A stretch of DNA of 64,000 nucleotides from Massilia timonae CCUG 45783 (lineage in GTDB: Bacteria; Pseudomonadota; Gammaproteobacteria; Burkholderiales; Burkholderiaceae_D): positions 1,403,234 through 1,467,233 of the forward strand of contig NZ_JH992922.1 of the NCBI RefSeq assembly GCF_000315425.1, given 5' to 3'. A program made the position numbers and the translations under genes. Of the stretch, positions 1 to 10,399 are shown in pieces; the first letter of the stretch is position 1, and the number at the start of each line of letters is the position of its first letter. The notes under the pieces were generated by a model. That model was not told the origin of the DNA. It made no database searches and was given only the letters and a program-made list of their open reading frames with translations.

Positions 1-199
1 ACTCACGTTAGATAGCGTTTTTGCATCGCTGTTCATGCACCGGTCCGTTGTCGGCCAGGCTCCACCGGGGAATGCGGCGGGTCAGCGCGCAAGCGTGCGT
101 GAACGAACAGAGCCATAAAGACGAGCGGCATAAGGTGGATGTCCCTGGCAGCGCCGCTTCACAGCGCCTGGCCACCCCAACTACCAGAAAGGATTCGTC

Positions 200-1522
200 A
201 TGAGCAGCTACGACACCACTCGTCAGAACCAGAACCAGCGCATGGTCACGGGCCTGTTCCCGGACCGCGCCAGCGCCGAGCGCGCCTATGGCACCGTGTC
301 CGATCGCGGCTATACCCGCGACGACGTCAACCTGATGATGTCCGACACCACCCGCCAGACCCACTTCGCCGATAAAGATACGGAACTGGGCAGCAAGGCG
401 GCCGAAGGCGCCGGCATCGGCGCCGGCATTGGCGGCACCATCGGCGCCGTGCTGGCCGGTATCGCAGCGGTCGGCACCACCCTGGTGCTGCCGGGCCTGG
501 GCGTGGTCGTCGCCGGTCCATTGGCGGCGGCCCTGGCCGGCGCCGGCGCGGGCGGCATCACGGGCGGCCTGATCGGCGCGCTGATCGGCGCCGGCATCCC
601 CGAAGAACGCGCCAAGCATTATGAAGAAGGCATCAAGAACGGCGGCATCGTGATGGGCGTGCATACCCGCTCCGATGAAGACGCGGCCCACATCCAGGAA
701 TCGTGGACCAAGCAGGGCGGCTCGCACGTGATCGGCGCCGGTCTGGGCATCGCGGGCGGCGCGGCGCTGGGCGCCACGGTCGGCACCGTGGCCGGTCCGA
801 TCGGCACCGTGACCGGCGCCGTGGTCGGCGGCGTGGCGGGCGGCATCGCCGGCAAGGGCGTGGGCGAAGTGGTCAATCCGAAGGCCGGCGACGATCTCGC
901 CGAACACCACCTGGCCAAGGGCGTGGGCGCCGGCACCGGTGCAGCCGCCGGTGCGGCGGTCGGCGCCGTGGGTGGCCCGATCGGGATGGCGGCGGGCGCC
1001 GTGGTCGGCGGCCTGGCTGGCGGCGCGGCCGGCCGTGGCGCCGGCGAGGTCGTCAATCCGAAGGCCACCGACGAACTGCATGACCACAACCTGGCGCAGG
1101 GCGTGGGCGCCGGTGGCGGCGCCACCGCGGGCGCGATCATCGGCGCCGCGGCCGGCCCGCTGGGCGTGGCGGCGGGCGCGGCGATCGGCGGCCTGGCGGG
1201 CGGCGCGGCCGGCAAGGGCGTCGGCCACATGGTCAATCCGCACGAGGAAAACGAGTACTGGCGCACCCAGTACCAGACCCAGCCTTATTACTCGCCGGGC
1301 TACACCTACGACGACTACGCGCCGGCCTATGCGCTGGGCTACAACAGCTATGGCAAGTACGATGGCGGCTATGACGCCAACGAAAGCCACCTGGCCGGCG
1401 AGTGGGAACGCTCGAAGGGCAACTCGCGGCTGAAGTGGGAGCAGGCCAAGTCGGCCACCCGCGCCGGCTGGCACCGCGTCGAGCGCGCGATTCCGGGCGA
1501 TTTCGACCGCGACGGCCGCTGA
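200..1522 (+). CDS. Glycine-zipper repeat stress/membrane-associated protein
   Basis: Unusual 440-residue protein. The N-terminal part (about residues 14-170) resembles the general-stress-protein-17M type domain, with a conserved stretch around YEEGIKNGGIVMGVHTR. It is followed by three near-identical units of about 55-60 residues (about 175-350). Each unit is a run of GxxxG glycine zippers ending in a segment like GEVVNPKA or HMVNPHE. The C-terminal tail is Tyr-rich and then basic. There is no cleavable signal peptide; the glycine zippers could insert in or pack against membrane. The start is supported by an AAAGGA Shine-Dalgarno 9 bases upstream. The gene is monocistronic, closed by a strong hairpin. 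A stress role is inferred from the family only. Confidence 0.8.
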   Translation: MSSYDTTRQNQNQRMVTGLFPDRASAERAYGTVSDRGYTRDDVNLMMSDTTRQTHFADKDTELGSKAAEGAGIGAGIGGTIGAVLAGIAAVGTTLVLPGLGVVVAGPLAAALAGAGAGGITGGLIGALIGAGIPEERAKHYEEGIKNGGIVMGVHTRSDEDAAHIQESWTKQGGSHVIGAGLGIAGGAALGATVGTVAGPIGTVTGAVVGGVAGGIAGKGVGEVVNPKAGDDLAEHHLAKGVGAGTGAAAGAAVGAVGGPIGMAAGAVVGGLAGGAAGRGAGEVVNPKATDELHDHNLAQGVGAGGGATAGAIIGAAAGPLGVAAGAAIGGLAGGAAGKGVGHMVNPHEENEYWRTQYQTQPYYSPGYTYDDYAPAYALGYNSYGKYDGGYDANESHLAGEWERSKGNSRLKWEQAKSATRAGWHRVERAIPGDFDRDGR

Positions 1523-1545
1523 TCGCACGGCGTTGAAACGCACGT

Positions 1546-1583
1546 AAAAAAGCCCCGCCGGTTTGCGCCGGCGGGGCTTTTTA
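1546..1583. terminator. Bidirectional intrinsic terminator
   Basis: A perfect 10-bp GC stem (gccccgccgg / ccggcggggc, 1552-1561 and 1568-1577) with a 6-base loop is flanked by an A-run on the left and a T-run on the right. It can terminate both the plus-strand glycine-zipper gene and the minus-strand YceI gene. Confidence 0.9.
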
Positions 1584-1609
1584 CATGATTCGATCGATGG
1601 CGCGGTCGA

Positions 1610-2179
1610 TCAGCGCTTGACGGCTTCGACCTGGATCGCCAGCTTCACTTCCGGCGAGAAGTTCGGCAGGCCGAAGCTGATGCCGAAGTCGTCGCGCTTG
1701 AAGGTGCCCACCACGTCGGCGCCGCAGGCTTCCTTCTTGAGCATCGGGTGCATGATGCACTTGAACTTGTTGATCTGCAGGGTCAGCGGCTTGGTCACGC
1801 CGTGCAGGGTCAGCTCGCCGTCGACCGAGGTCGGCACGTCGCCGGTGTACTTGATCGACTTCGACTTGAAGGTCGCGGTCGGGTATTTGGCGGCGTCGAA
1901 GATGTCCGGCTTCTTGGCGTGCTCGTTCATCTTTTCGTGGCCGAAGTCGATGCTGTTGATGTCGACGGTGATGTCCAGCGAGCCGGTCTTGGCTTCGCGG
2001 TCGAGGGTCACGCTGCCGCTCGACTTGTTGAACTTGCCGCGCCATACCGACAGGCCCATGTGGTCGGCTTCGAAGCTCGGATAGGTGTGGTTCGGTTCGA
2101 TGTCATAGGTGACCGGCGCGGCGAAGGCGGTGCTGGCGGCGAGGGCGGCGGCGGCCGCGATCAGGTGCTTGATCTTCAT
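1610..2179 (-). CDS. YceI family periplasmic protein (copy 1)
   Basis: A 189-residue YceI-family lipocalin-like protein. Family members bind isoprenoid or other amphipathic ligands in the periplasm. A Sec signal peptide is clear (MKIKHL, hydrophobic Ala-rich core, cleavage near AFAAP). The mature part starts with the family motif around [18 protein letters not shown] and keeps the repeated [19 protein letters not shown] element. Two Cys residues sit in the [16 protein letters not shown] loop. It lies 36 bases downstream of a second YceI gene and a cytochrome b561 gene on the same strand, as in the yceJ-yceI arrangement of enterobacteria. The ligand is unknown. Confidence 0.9.
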   Translation of the reverse strand: MKIKHLIAAAAALAASTAFAAPVTYDIEPNHTYPSFEADHMGLSVWRGKFNKSSGSVTLDREAKTGSLDITVDINSIDFGHEKMNEHAKKPDIFDAAKYPTATFKSKSIKYTGDVPTSVDGELTLHGVTKPLTLQINKFKCIMHPMLKKEACGADVVGTFKRDDFGISFGLPNFSPEVKLAIQVEAVKR

Positions 2180-2215
2180 GTGGTGATGTCCCTTTGATAG
2201 GTGTGGTGGTGAAGT

Positions 2216-2770
2216 TTAAGGCGCCGCGGTGACGCGGAACTTGATGACGACTTCATCGGCGACCATGCTCGTGTCCTTCCACTCGCCTTCGCCGATGTTG
2301 AAGGCCAGCCGCTTGATCGGCAGCTGCCCCTCGAATACCTGTTTGCCGCCTTCGGCCTTGACCGCCAGCGGGAAGGTGACGTCCGCGGTCTTGCCCTTCA
2401 GGGTCAGCTTGCCCGACACGTTCAGCTTGCCGGCGCTGCCAGGCACGATGCTGGTGGACACGAAGCTGGCCTTCGGGAATTGCGCCGAATTGAACCATTC
2501 CTTCTTGGCGACTTCCTTGTTGTACATCGGGTCGCCGATGTCGAAGCTGGCGGTATTGATCTCGACGTTCGCCTTCGAGGCGGCCGGCTTGGCCGCGTCA
2601 TAGTCGATGCTGGCGCTGAAGCTGCGGAACGGCGCCTCGACCGGCACGTTCATCTGCTTGAACACGGCCGAGACGCTGCTCCTGGCCGCATCGGTCTTCA
2701 GTGGGACGGCGGCGGCGATGGCGCTGGCGCCGACCAGGGTCGCCACCAGCAGGGCCTTGAATGGTTTCAT
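2216..2770 (-). CDS. YceI family periplasmic protein (copy 2)
   Basis: A 184-residue diverged YceI paralogue with its own signal peptide (MKPFKALLVATLVG, cleavage near AIAAAVP). It keeps the beta-barrel pattern, for example VEINTASFDIGDPMYNKEV and GKLTLKGKTADVTFPL. The ATG overlaps the TGA of the upstream cytochrome b561 gene (ATGA), so the two are translationally coupled. A longer in-frame extension upstream runs inside the cytochrome gene and is rejected because the signal peptide starts here. The role is probably linked to the neighbouring membrane cytochrome. Confidence 0.9.
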   Translation of the reverse strand: MKPFKALLVATLVGASAIAAAVPLKTDAARSSVSAVFKQMNVPVEAPFRSFSASIDYDAAKPAASKANVEINTASFDIGDPMYNKEVAKKEWFNSAQFPKASFVSTSIVPGSAGKLNVSGKLTLKGKTADVTFPLAVKAEGGKQVFEGQLPIKRLAFNIGEGEWKDTSMVADEVVIKFRVTAAP

Positions 2771-3315
2771 CGTTTTTCCTTCGGGGTAGGGATAGGGAGC
2801 ATGCGCTGCATCACGCCGTCGCGGTCGACCAGCAGGTGCTTGAACGCGGCCAGCACGTGCAGGGCGACCAGGCCAGCCAGCAGCATATTGAGCCAGTAGT
2901 GCACGCCGCGCAGCACGGCGCGCAACTCGGGATCGGGCCCGATCAGCACCGGCAGCGGGATTTCGCCGAAATACACCACCGGGAAGCCGGCCGCCAGGCT
3001 GAAGAAATACCCCGACAGCGGCACCGCGAACATCAGCACGTACAGCAGGATGTGCAGGCCGTGCGCGGCGCCGCGCTGCCAGGCCGGCATCTCGTCGGCG
3101 TACTGCGGCGGATGGTTGAACAGGCGCCACAGGAGGCGCAGCGCCGCCAGGCCGAGTACGGTAACGCCGGCCCATTTATGCCAGTTGGTGTAGCGGATCT
3201 TGGCCATGCTGATGCCCTGGATGTCGGTCATGACCAGGCCGAGCGTGAACGTGCCGATGATGGCGACGGCGATCAGCCAATGCAGCACGATTGCAGGCAT
3301 CGTATAGCGGCGCAT
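2767..3315 (-). CDS. Cytochrome b561 family membrane protein
   Basis: A 182-residue four-helix diheme membrane cytochrome of the bacterial b561 type. Candidate heme-ligand His residues are visible in helix 1 (IVLHWLIAVAI), in IRYTNWHKWAGV, and in the last helices (ALHVLAAFKHLL). Family members pass electrons between the quinone pool and periplasmic acceptors; the partner here is unknown but the coupled YceI genes are candidates. It is the first gene of the b561-YceI-YceI operon, with a short palindrome just upstream. Confidence 0.9.
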   Translation of the reverse strand: MRRYTMPAIVLHWLIAVAIIGTFTLGLVMTDIQGISMAKIRYTNWHKWAGVTVLGLAALRLLWRLFNHPPQYADEMPAWQRGAAHGLHILLYVLMFAVPLSGYFFSLAAGFPVVYFGEIPLPVLIGPDPELRAVLRGVHYWLNMLLAGLVALHVLAAFKHLLVDRDGVMQRMLPIPTPKEKR

Positions 3316-3336
3316 GTTGTCTCTGGGTAACTAGTA

Positions 3337-3354
3337 CGAGTTAGAACTAACCAA
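3337..3354. promoter_or_regulatory. Candidate operator palindrome upstream of b561-YceI operon
   Basis: The sequence gttagaactaac (3340-3351) is a two-arm palindrome (GTTAG/CTAAC) with a related ACTAG element just beside it. It lies 25-36 bases upstream of the cytochrome ATG in the divergent intergenic region with the TonB receptor. Position fits a repressor site; the regulator is unknown. Confidence 0.35.
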
Positions 3355-3466
3355 CTATAGCAAAAAAGCGATCACCCGTGCTGCCGGGCTTGAATTTCTG
3401 TCGCAAACACTAGCACGGACTTGTAAATCATGCACCGTTCGGCTCGACCGAATGTAAAATCCGGTC

Positions 3467-5422
3467 ATGAGCGCATTTATTACTTATTGCTGCCGGAACC
3501 TTGTGTTGGCCACGGGCACAGCCGCCTGCCTGGCATTGCCCGCCACGGCGGCGCCTGGCGGGCAGATGCAAGACCTGGCCGACCTGTCGATCGAGGAGCT
3601 GGCCAATATCCAGGTCACCTCGGTCTCGAAGCGGCCCGAGCGCCTGCAGGACGCGGCGGCGGCCGTGTTCGTGATCACGGCCGACGACATCCGCCGCTCC
3701 GGCGCCGATTCGCTGCCCGAGGCGCTGCGCCTGGCGCCCAACCTGCACGTGGCGCGCATCAACGGCTATGCCTATTCCATCAGCGCGCGCGGGCTCAACA
3801 GCGGCGGCAGCGCGGTGTCGAACAAGCTGCTGGTGCTGATCGACGGCCGCTCGGTGTACACGCCGCTGTTCTCGGGCGTGTTCTGGGACGCGCAGGACGT
3901 GCTGCTCGAAGACGTCGAGCGCATCGAGGTGGTCAGCGGGCCGGGCGGGGTGCTGTGGGGCCTGAACGCGGTCAACGGCGTCATCAACATCACCACCCGC
4001 TCCGCGCGCGATACGCAGGGCGCAATGGTGGCGGCGCACGGCGCCGACGACGGCGACGCCGGCGCCGCCTTCCGCCAGGGCGGCGCCAGCGGGGACGGCG
4101 TCGCCTGGCGCGCCTTCGGCAAGTTCACGCGCCGCGCCGACGGCGATGGCGTCGGCGGGAGCATCGACGACGGCTATCGCCGCGCCATGGCCGGCGTGCG
4201 CGCCGACTGGGAGCGGGGCGCCGACCGCTTCACGGTGCGGGGGAATGTCTACCAGGGCCGGCTCGACCAGCCGGCGCCGGGCGAGATCGCCACCCCGGGC
4301 GGACCGAACCGCTTCGGCCGGGTGCATTCGGATGGCGCCAACCTCACGGCGCGCTGGCAGCGGGTGCTGGACGATGGCGGCAGCGTCGACGTGCAGGCCT
4401 ATCTCGACCACACGCTGCGCGAGGCGCCGCCCTTGTTCGCCGAGCGCCTCACCACCGCCGACCTGCAGTTCCAGCACACGCTGCCGGCGCACGGCCGCCA
4501 TGGCGTCGTCTGGGGCGCCAACTACCGGCATTCGCGCGACCGGGTCGACAACAGCCCCTACGTCGCTTTCTTGCCGGCGCGCACCACCCAACGCTGGGGC
4601 AGCCTGTTCGTGCAGGACGAGATCACGCTGCGCGACGACTGGCGCCTGGTGCTGGGCGGGCGGGCCGAGTACAACCATTACACGGGCACCGAGTTCCTGC
4701 CCAGCGCGCGGCTGTCATGGCGGCTGTCGCCGCAGCATGCGCTGTGGGCGGCCCTGGCGCGCACGGTGCGCGCGCCGTCGCGCCTGGACGTCGATGCCTG
4801 GGTGCCCGGCCAGCCGCCTTACATCCTGCAGGGCGGGTCGCAGGTGCGCAGCGAAGTGGCGCGCGTCGTCGAGCTCGGCTACCGCGGCCAGCCGGCGCCG
4901 GCGCTGTCGTATTCCGTCACGCTGTTCCACCACGACTACGAGCACTTGCGCACGCAAGAATTCGACCCGACCCGCACTTACCTGGTGTTCGCCAGCCTGA
5001 TGGAAGGCTATGGCACGGGCGTGGAAGCCTGGGGCAGCTGGCAGGCCATGCCGCGCTGGCGCCTGTCGGCCGGCTGGACGGCGCTGCACCAGCGCCTGTA
5101 CACCAAGCCGGAAAGCAACGACATTGGCAGCGTGCTGGCGGCGCGGCGCGACCCCACGTACACCCTGCAACTGCGTTCGAGCTACAACATCGACGATGCG
5201 CGCGAGATCGACGTCAGCCTGCGCCGGGTGGCCGAGCTGGCGGCGGTCGGCGTGCCTGCGTATACGGCGCTGGACGCGCGCTTCGGCTGGCGCCTGCGGC
5301 CGGGCCTGGCGCTGTCGGTGTATGGAGAAAACCTGAATGGCGGGCACACCGAGTTCGGCACGGCGATGTACCGCGCGCAGTTCGAGCGCCGGGTGGGGGT
5401 CAAGCTGAGGTGGGATTACTGA
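3467..5422 (+). CDS. TonB-dependent outer-membrane receptor
   Basis: A 651-residue receptor with an N-terminal signal peptide, a plug domain (about 45-170) starting LSIEELANIQVTSVSKRPE and containing the IDGRSVYTPLFSG and GPGGVLWGLNAVNGVINI signatures, then a beta-barrel ending in VKLRWDY with the C-terminal aromatic expected for BamA recognition. The LSxEELxNIxVTSVSKR opening is typical of receptors close to the vitamin B12/colicin I group, but the substrate cannot be read from sequence. It is transcribed divergently from the b561-YceI operon and has no Fur-like site that I could see. Monocistronic. Confidence 0.9.
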   Translation: MSAFITYCCRNLVLATGTAACLALPATAAPGGQMQDLADLSIEELANIQVTSVSKRPERLQDAAAAVFVITADDIRRSGADSLPEALRLAPNLHVARINGYAYSISARGLNSGGSAVSNKLLVLIDGRSVYTPLFSGVFWDAQDVLLEDVERIEVVSGPGGVLWGLNAVNGVINITTRSARDTQGAMVAAHGADDGDAGAAFRQGGASGDGVAWRAFGKFTRRADGDGVGGSIDDGYRRAMAGVRADWERGADRFTVRGNVYQGRLDQPAPGEIATPGGPNRFGRVHSDGANLTARWQRVLDDGGSVDVQAYLDHTLREAPPLFAERLTTADLQFQHTLPAHGRHGVVWGANYRHSRDRVDNSPYVAFLPARTTQRWGSLFVQDEITLRDDWRLVLGGRAEYNHYTGTEFLPSARLSWRLSPQHALWAALARTVRAPSRLDVDAWVPGQPPYILQGGSQVRSEVARVVELGYRGQPAPALSYSVTLFHHDYEHLRTQEFDPTRTYLVFASLMEGYGTGVEAWGSWQAMPRWRLSAGWTALHQRLYTKPESNDIGSVLAARRDPTYTLQLRSSYNIDDAREIDVSLRRVAELAAVGVPAYTALDARFGWRLRPGLALSVYGENLNGGHTEFGTAMYRAQFERRVGVKLRWDY

Positions 5423-5423
5423 G

Positions 5424-5450
5424 GCGATGCCGCCGGAGCGGCGGCATCGC
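5424..5450. terminator. Hairpin between convergent TonB receptor and purB
   Basis: A perfect 11-bp stem (gcgatgccgcc / ggcggcatcgc) with a 5-base loop starts two bases after the receptor stop. No T-run follows, so termination efficiency is uncertain; it may protect both converging transcripts. Confidence 0.6.
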
Positions 5451-5460
5451 ATGATACGGC

Positions 5461-7620
<2,160 letters not shown>

Positions 7621-7624
<4 letters not shown>

Positions 7625-8565
7625 GCGGCACGCCGGGCATGTCCACCGCCGTGGTGTTCGGCGAAGCGCTGGTCGACGATTTTCAGGCCGAGCAGGTCGT
7701 CGGCGGGGCGCCGTTCAACGTGGCGCGCCACCTGGCCGCCTTCATGGCGCCGGTGCTCAGCATCACCCGCATCGGCGACGACAAGAGCGGCCAGCTGGTG
7801 CGCGCCGAGTTCGAGCGCTTCGCCATGAGCGAGGCCGGGCTGCAGCTCGACCCGCTCGAGGAAACCGGCCGCGTGCTGGTCGAGCGCGGCCCGCGCGGCC
7901 ACCGTTTCACGATCCTGCCCAACCAGGCCTACGACTTCATCGACCGCGCCGCTGCGGTGGCGAGCGTCGACAGCGTCACGCCGGGCATCGTCTATTTCGG
8001 CATGCTGGCCCAGCGCCATGAGGTGTCGCGCGGCGCTTTGAGCGCCGTACTGGATGGCGCCGCCGGCACGGCTGTGCGCTTCCTCGACCTGAACCTGCGC
8101 GACGGCCAGTACGACGAGCGCGGCGTCACCCGCTCGCTGCAGGCGGCGAACATCGTCAAGGTCAACGAAGAAGAATTGCAGGCGCTGTTCGGCTGGTACT
8201 TCCAGATCAAGCCCGACGATCCGCCGCTGGCGGCCGGCGAGGTGCATGCCTCGTGCCAGGCATTGCTCAAGATGTTCTCGCTCGACGCCCTGATCGTCAC
8301 CCTGGGTCACCGCGGCTCGGTGTACTTCGACAGCGAGGGCCGGGTCCTGACCCAGCGCGACCATCCCGCGCCGCCGTTCGTGATCGATACGGTGGGGGCG
8401 GGCGACGCCTTCGCGGCGATCTTCCTGCTGGGACGGATGCGTGGCTGGCCGCTGGAAACCGCCTTGTCGCGCGCGAACGAATTCGCCGGCGCGATCTGCG
8501 CGATTCCCGGCGCGGTGCCGAGGGATATGGGGTTCTACGACAAGTGGATGACGCGCTGGCGCTGA
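7621..8565 (+). CDS. PfkB family carbohydrate kinase
   Basis: A 314-residue ribokinase-fold sugar kinase. VVGGAPFNVARHLA is the N-terminal PfkB signature (GGAPxNVA). [14 protein letters not shown] is the C-terminal signature carrying the catalytic Asp of the anion-hole motif DTxGAGD. It resembles fructokinase-like members, but substrate specificity cannot be assigned. The chosen ATG overlaps the TGA of the upstream GST gene; MSTAVVFGEAL at 7639 is the alternative start. Confidence 0.9.
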
Positions 8566-8590
8566 AGACCGGGCCGGATGGCGCGCAATG

Positions 8591-8616
8591 CAAAAGGGCC
8601 GGCGCAAGTCGGCCCT
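8591..8616 (-). terminator. Intrinsic terminator of bfr
   Basis: On the minus strand a 7-bp stem (agggccg / cggccct on the plus strand, 8595-8601 and 8610-8616) with an 8-base loop is followed by TTTT. It lies 30 bases after the bfr stop. Confidence 0.7.
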
Positions 8617-8623
8617 CGGTTGA

Positions 8624-8656
8624 TCACGACGCGATCACGCCGTGATCACGAAGCGA
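8624..8656. repeat. Three-copy 11-bp tandem repeat at bfr 3' end
   Basis: The units gatcacgacgc, gatcacgccgt and gatcacgaagc lie head to tail and span the bfr stop codon. Reading bfr on the minus strand, each unit supplies a TGA (TCGTGATC), so the repeat multiplies the stop codon context. Confidence 0.6.
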
Positions 8657-9116
8657 TCTGGCTTTGCAGGTAATTCTGGATGCCGACCTTGACGATCAGG
8701 TCGAGCTGGGTTTCCAGCCACTCGATGTGTTCTTCGGTGTCTTCCAGGATTTCCAGGAACAGGTCGCGCGACACGTAATCGGCGGCCGCTTCGCAGGCGG
8801 CGATGCCTTCCTTGACGGTCACTTGCGCGGCGCGTTCCAGCTTCAGGTCGCATTCCAGCATTTCCTGGGTCGATTCGCCGATCAGCAGCTTGTGCAGCGC
8901 CTGCAGGTTCGGCAGGCCGTCCAGCATCAGGATGCGGTCGATCAGCTTGTCGGCGTGCTTCATTTCGCCGATCGATTCTTCGTATTCTTTCTTGCCCAGT
9001 TTTTCCAGGCCCCAATGGCGGTACATGCGCGCATGCAGGAAATACTGATTGATTGCGGTGAGTTCATTGGTCAGCTGTGCGTTCAGCAGACGGATGACGT
9101 TTTGATCGCCTTTCAT
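8646..9116 (-). CDS. bfr: Bacterioferritin
   Basis: A 156-residue heme-containing ferritin that stores iron as a 24-mer and oxidises Fe(II) at a dinuclear centre. Ferroxidase ligands are visible: Glu18 in [10 protein letters not shown], the EMKHAD segment (Glu51, heme-ligand Met52, His54), Glu94 region, and [11 protein letters not shown] near residue 127. The length matches E. coli Bfr (158). Its electron-donating partner ferredoxin Bfd lies about 1 kb away in the same orientation, separated by decayed DNA. Iron-dependent regulation is likely, given the GAAA..TTCTC repeats upstream. Confidence 0.97.
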   Translation of the reverse strand: MKGDQNVIRLLNAQLTNELTAINQYFLHARMYRHWGLEKLGKKEYEESIGEMKHADKLIDRILMLDGLPNLQALHKLLIGESTQEMLECDLKLERAAQVTVKEGIAACEAAADYVSRDLFLEILEDTEEHIEWLETQLDLIVKVGIQNYLQSQIAS

Positions 9117-9585
9117 TTGGAGTGCCCCTGGTGATTTTGAATGGGCTCCATGATAGCAAACAAGCCGTCACGATATGCCCTCAAAAGAGAGAAATTTCGC
9201 GAAAAAAGCGCATTAAATCGAAGAAAAAGCCACGAAATACGCCGTAATAGAAACCGTTCTCACTCCATGTTGAAAACGCTTCTCGCTACCGCGAAAATGA
9301 AAATGAAAGCGCTTCTCATTTCATCGTGCGCATCTGTTTTTATCATCCCTCATCCATTAAAAAACCATTAATCGTTGCTTGGCATGATTCGCCCTTCCAT
9401 GGTTCGCCGCGATACGCCCGTCAATTGCGGCCGGCGTCATCCGTATTCCCGCGTCCATGTCGCCGATGCCTACACGTCCCAGGTTTCTTTTCCACACACC
9501 CACCCGGCGTCTTTTCGCCATCGGCGCAGGCACGGCGGCGGCGCGCTGCTGGCGCGCTTCGACGCCACCCTGCCGCGTCTTGATG
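9117..9585. other. Non-coding, AT-richer intergenic stretch upstream of bfr
   Basis: There is no convincing gene between the bfr start and the RND fragment. The part nearest bfr is clearly AT-richer than the window and includes three GAAA(n)CGCTTCTC(n)CT repeats. The part from about 9375 to 9585 is GC-rich with only short ORFs that I do not recognise; it may be residue of the decayed genes that follow. Confidence 0.6.
9250..9320. promoter_or_regulatory. Three phased GAAAnCGCTTCTC repeats, Fur-like
   Basis: Near-identical elements occur at 9250-9264 (gaaaccgttctcact), 9272-9287 (gaaaacgcttctcgct) and 9305-9320 (gaaagcgcttctcatt). The starts are 22 and 33 bases apart, that is two and three helical turns. 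The third copy sits in AATGAAAGCGCTTCTCATT, which resembles a 19-bp Fur box. They are 134-204 bases upstream of bfr. Confidence 0.45.
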
Positions 9586-9696
9586 GGCGGCGTGGAGCGC
9601 GAGGTGCGGGTGGAGGTCGATCCGGCGGCGATGGCGGCGCTGGGCGTCACCGTGACCGACCTGTCGCGGGCCCTGGCCGCCGTCTCGCGCGACGCC
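9586..9696 (+). pseudogene. Remnant of an RND efflux transporter gene
   Basis: Plus-strand codons here read VEREVRVEVDPAAMAALG followed by VTVTDLSRALAAVSRD. This matches a conserved stretch of the periplasmic docking subdomain of RND pumps (pattern RxVxVxxDPxxLAAxGLTxxDVxxAL). Only about 37 codons remain of a gene usually over 3 kb. There is no start, no upstream continuation and no downstream continuation: the match ends abruptly where the opposite-strand response-regulator remnant begins. Clearly a fragment, not a functional gene. Confidence 0.65.
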
Positions 9697-9699
9697 TGG

Positions 9700-10034
9700 G
9701 TGGCTGCGCGCGATGATGTGGCCGGGCCGCTCCATGAAGGCGAGCAGGGTGCGGTAGTCGCAGGCGTTCAAGGTCACCGGCTGGCCGTCGCAGGTGACGG
9801 CCTGGCGTGCCACGTCCCGCACCACGTTGCGGCAGGCGAGCGTCGGCACCGTCTTGCCTACGCTGCGCCGGGTCACGGCGCGCATGCGCGCCCACAGCTC
9901 GCTGAATTCGACGGGTTTCACCAGGTAGTCGTCGGCGCCGGCATCCAGGCCGGCGATGCGCTCGGACATCTGGGCACGCGTTCGCGGATGGCGGCGGCCA
10001 GCATGGCGTCGTCCTCGACGAGCAGGATGTTCAT
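9700..10034 (-). pseudogene. Internally deleted OmpR-family response regulator remnant
   Basis: The ATG at 10034 opens a typical receiver start (MNILLVEDDAMLAAAIRE). At about 9975-9985 the frame shifts and the sequence jumps to AQMSERIAGLDAGADDYLVK, the end of a receiver domain. About 60 residues, including the phospho-acceptor Asp, are missing. Part of a winged-helix DNA-binding domain follows (NVVRDVARQAVTCDGQPVTL, then CDYRTLLAFMERPGHIIAR) and stops abruptly near 9705. Both ends are broken. Regulators of this type often sit next to RND pumps, so both remnants may derive from one lost efflux locus. Confidence 0.75.
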
Positions 10035-10159
10035 GGGGCGTACCCGGAAGTCGTTGACCGGCCAGTATAGCCGGCCGCGATGAACGACTTTTTAAGCGCA
10101 GGCCGCGGACGAAAGAAGCCCCGCGACGTGGCGGGGCAGGAGAGAGGAGATCCGGAAAT

Positions 10160-10369
10160 TCAGGCCGCTTGCGGGATGCGGCGCACTTCGGTGATCGTGG
10201 TCTTGCTGTCGATGTGCTCGTGCAGGACTTCACGCGCATAGCTGACGCACTTGCCGCACATGGTGCCGACGCCCAGTTCCTTGCGCAGTTCTGCGATGGA
10301 GGAGATGCCCAGGTCGGCCGCCTGGCGGATTTCACGGTCGGAGATGTTGTTGCAGACACAGACGATCAT
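10160..10369 (-). CDS. bfd: Bacterioferritin-associated ferredoxin
   Basis: A 69-residue [2Fe-2S] protein that reduces the bacterioferritin heme to release stored iron. The ligand pattern CxC at residues 4 and 6 (VCVCNN) and CxxC at 38 and 41 (GTMCGKCVSY) matches the Bfd/NifU-like BFD domain. The size matches E. coli Bfd (64). It is transcribed divergently from feoAB, with a Fur box 31 bases upstream of its start. Confidence 0.95.
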   Translation of the reverse strand: MIVCVCNNISDREIRQAADLGISSIAELRKELGVGTMCGKCVSYAREVLHEHIDSKTTITEVRRIPQAA

Positions 10370-10399
10370 CGAAACTACCCTTGCTGTTTATGCTACAAA

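Noticed and set aside
21-203. 60-codon plus-strand frame before the first gene
   Set aside because: Cys/Arg/His-rich composition, no Shine-Dalgarno, and it overlaps the start of the glycine-zipper gene.
8-1543. 511-codon open frame antisense to the glycine-zipper gene
   Set aside because: It mirrors the GC-rich repeat codons of the real gene and reads as low-complexity Ala/Gly/His/Arg-rich protein with no start signal.
2771-3175. Upstream extension of the second YceI gene
   Set aside because: It reads through the cytochrome b561 gene in another frame; the signal peptide sets the start at 2770.
7639-7641. Alternative start of the PfkB kinase
   Set aside because: Possible, but the ATG at 7621 overlaps the GST stop and fits coupled translation better.
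9457-10083. 208-codon plus-strand frame over the remnant region
   Set aside because: Only about 37 codons match an RND pump; the rest is antisense of the regulator remnant.
9421-10359. 312-codon minus-strand frame spanning bfd and the decayed regulator
   Set aside because: It joins an out-of-frame reading of bfd to a piece of the receiver remnant; not one gene.
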